In this document: positions 63,517 through 64,000 of the stretch, one piece after another
Layout: the number at the start of each line of letters is the position of its first letter
Numbering within the stretch: the stretch's first letter is position 1
Assembly (NCBI GenBank): GCA_018816865.1
Contig: JAHIUW010000004.1
Span: 1 to 64,000 of the forward strand
Direction of reading: 5' to 3'
Length of the DNA: 64,000 nt
Source: Pseudomonadota bacterium
Lineage (GTDB): Bacteria; Desulfobacterota; Desulfovibrionia; Desulfovibrionales; Desulfovibrionaceae
Translations under genes and position numbers: made by a program
Notes under the pieces: model-generated
The model's input: only the letters and a program-made list of their open reading frames with translations
Databases searched by the model: none
Told to the model about the DNA's origin: nothing

Positions 63517-64000
63517 ATGAAACGTTTGCTCGCGCTTATCATTGCCCTGGTCATGGTTGCCGCCCTGGCGGCCTGCGGTGACGAGGAGAAAAAGGAAGAG
63601 GCGAAATCCGAAGCCCCTGCACCTGTTGTCCAGGCTGAGATCATGATCGGCGTCTTGTCCGATTTGTCCGGTCCCACCTCGGCTGTGGGGCAGCCCTACG
63701 CCGAAGGTATCAAGGCCTGCGCCGAGTATCTCAACGAGAACGGCGGCATCAACGGCAAGCAGATCAAGTTGCTGCAGGTTGACTATGCCTACAACGTGCA
63801 GCAGGCCCTGGCCGCCTACAAGCGTTTCAAGAGCGAGGGCATGGTCGCCCTGCAGGGCTGGGGGACCGCGGACACCGAGGCTCTGACCCAGTTCGTGTCC
63901 AATGACAAGATGCCCACTTGGTCGGCTTCCTACTCCGCGCACCTGACCGATCCCGCCAAGGCCCCTTACAATTTCTTCGTGGCTGCGGATTACACCACTC
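63517..64000 (+). CDS. livK: Branched-chain type ABC transporter substrate-binding lipoprotein, 5' part (LivK-like)
   Basis: The reading starts at ATG 63517 after GAGGAGG and runs off the right edge after about 161 codons. The product has a lipoprotein signal (KRLLALIIALVMVAALAACG) and an acidic linker, then the Leu/Ile/Val-binding fold (IMIGVLSDLSGPTSAVGQPY, EYLNENGGINGKQIKLLQVD). It is the binding protein of the Liv-type importer. The sequence QGWGTADTEALTQFV is typical of the subgroup near acyl-CoA ligases. Confidence 0.9.
   Translation, partial: MKRLLALIIALVMVAALAACGDEEKKEEAKSEAPAPVVQAEIMIGVLSDLSGPTSAVGQPYAEGIKACAEYLNENGGINGKQIKLLQVDYAYNVQQALAAYKRFKSEGMVALQGWGTADTEALTQFVSNDKMPTWSASYSAHLTDPAKAPYNFFVAADYTT

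Overview
The window comes from a GC-rich anaerobic deltaproteobacterium of the sulfate-reducer type, most likely a Desulfovibrio or Pseudodesulfovibrio relative. This rests on gene content: an orange-protein (ORP) type cluster with a sigma54 activator, hypA/hypB for nickel hydrogenase maturation, a bacteriohemerythrin, a cytoplasmic molybdopterin oxidoreductase, SulP-type anion permeases and many two-component proteins. No insertion sequence, prophage, CRISPR array or rRNA operon was seen. The species cannot be fixed from this segment.

Layout. 1-5 kb: a broken PAS gene at the left edge, then an AapJQMP-type polar amino-acid ABC importer. 5-6 kb: a small Cys-rich protein and tRNA-Thr(CGT) with a strong terminator. 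6-11.3 kb: on the minus strand, an ECF sigma factor fused to an NrtA/SsuA-like binding domain, followed by a formate/nitrite-family channel, a 44-residue membrane protein, a molybdopterin oxidoreductase and its Fe-S subunit. I consider this the most novel unit. 11.8-20 kb: an exported protein, a TetR regulator with two matching operators, a SulP permease with a large insert, a cytidylate-kinase-like/receiver fusion, and a chain of histidine kinases and receivers. 20-28 kb: a PAS histidine kinase, a second anion transporter, a degenerate receiver/HD protein and a FapA-like protein. 28-36 kb: BipA, an EamA exporter behind a candidate structured leader, carbonic anhydrase, an EAL/HDOD protein and glycogen phosphorylase. 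36-50.6 kb: cyclopropane fatty acid synthase, a DUF401 transporter, a frameshifted bacteriohemerythrin, a flavoprotein, cyclophilin, a glycosyltransferase, an RRM protein, a glutamine cyclotransferase-like protein, two lipoproteins (one frameshifted) and SppA. 50.7-57.4 kb: ORP-type genes behind a sigma54 promoter, their likely sigma54 activator, and hypB/hypA. 57.7-64 kb: a CBS-ACT protein followed by a branched-chain-type (Liv) ABC transporter with an embedded acyl-CoA synthetase, running off the right end.

How the parts fit. In the 6-11 kb unit no protein has an export signal. An anion could enter through the channel, be processed by the cytoplasmic Mo/Fe-S enzyme and be sensed by the binding domain of the sigma factor; this is inference. 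In the 12.8-20 kb island a TetR repressor probably controls its own promoter and perhaps the permease and signalling chain behind it. In the ORP region, the promoter 5' of the first gene has the sigma54 GG/GC spacing, and a sigma54 activator gene lies next to it, which agrees with what is known for D. vulgaris. Two genes, the bacteriohemerythrin and a lipoprotein, each carry a single-base frameshift in the same direction; these may be real lesions or assembly errors.
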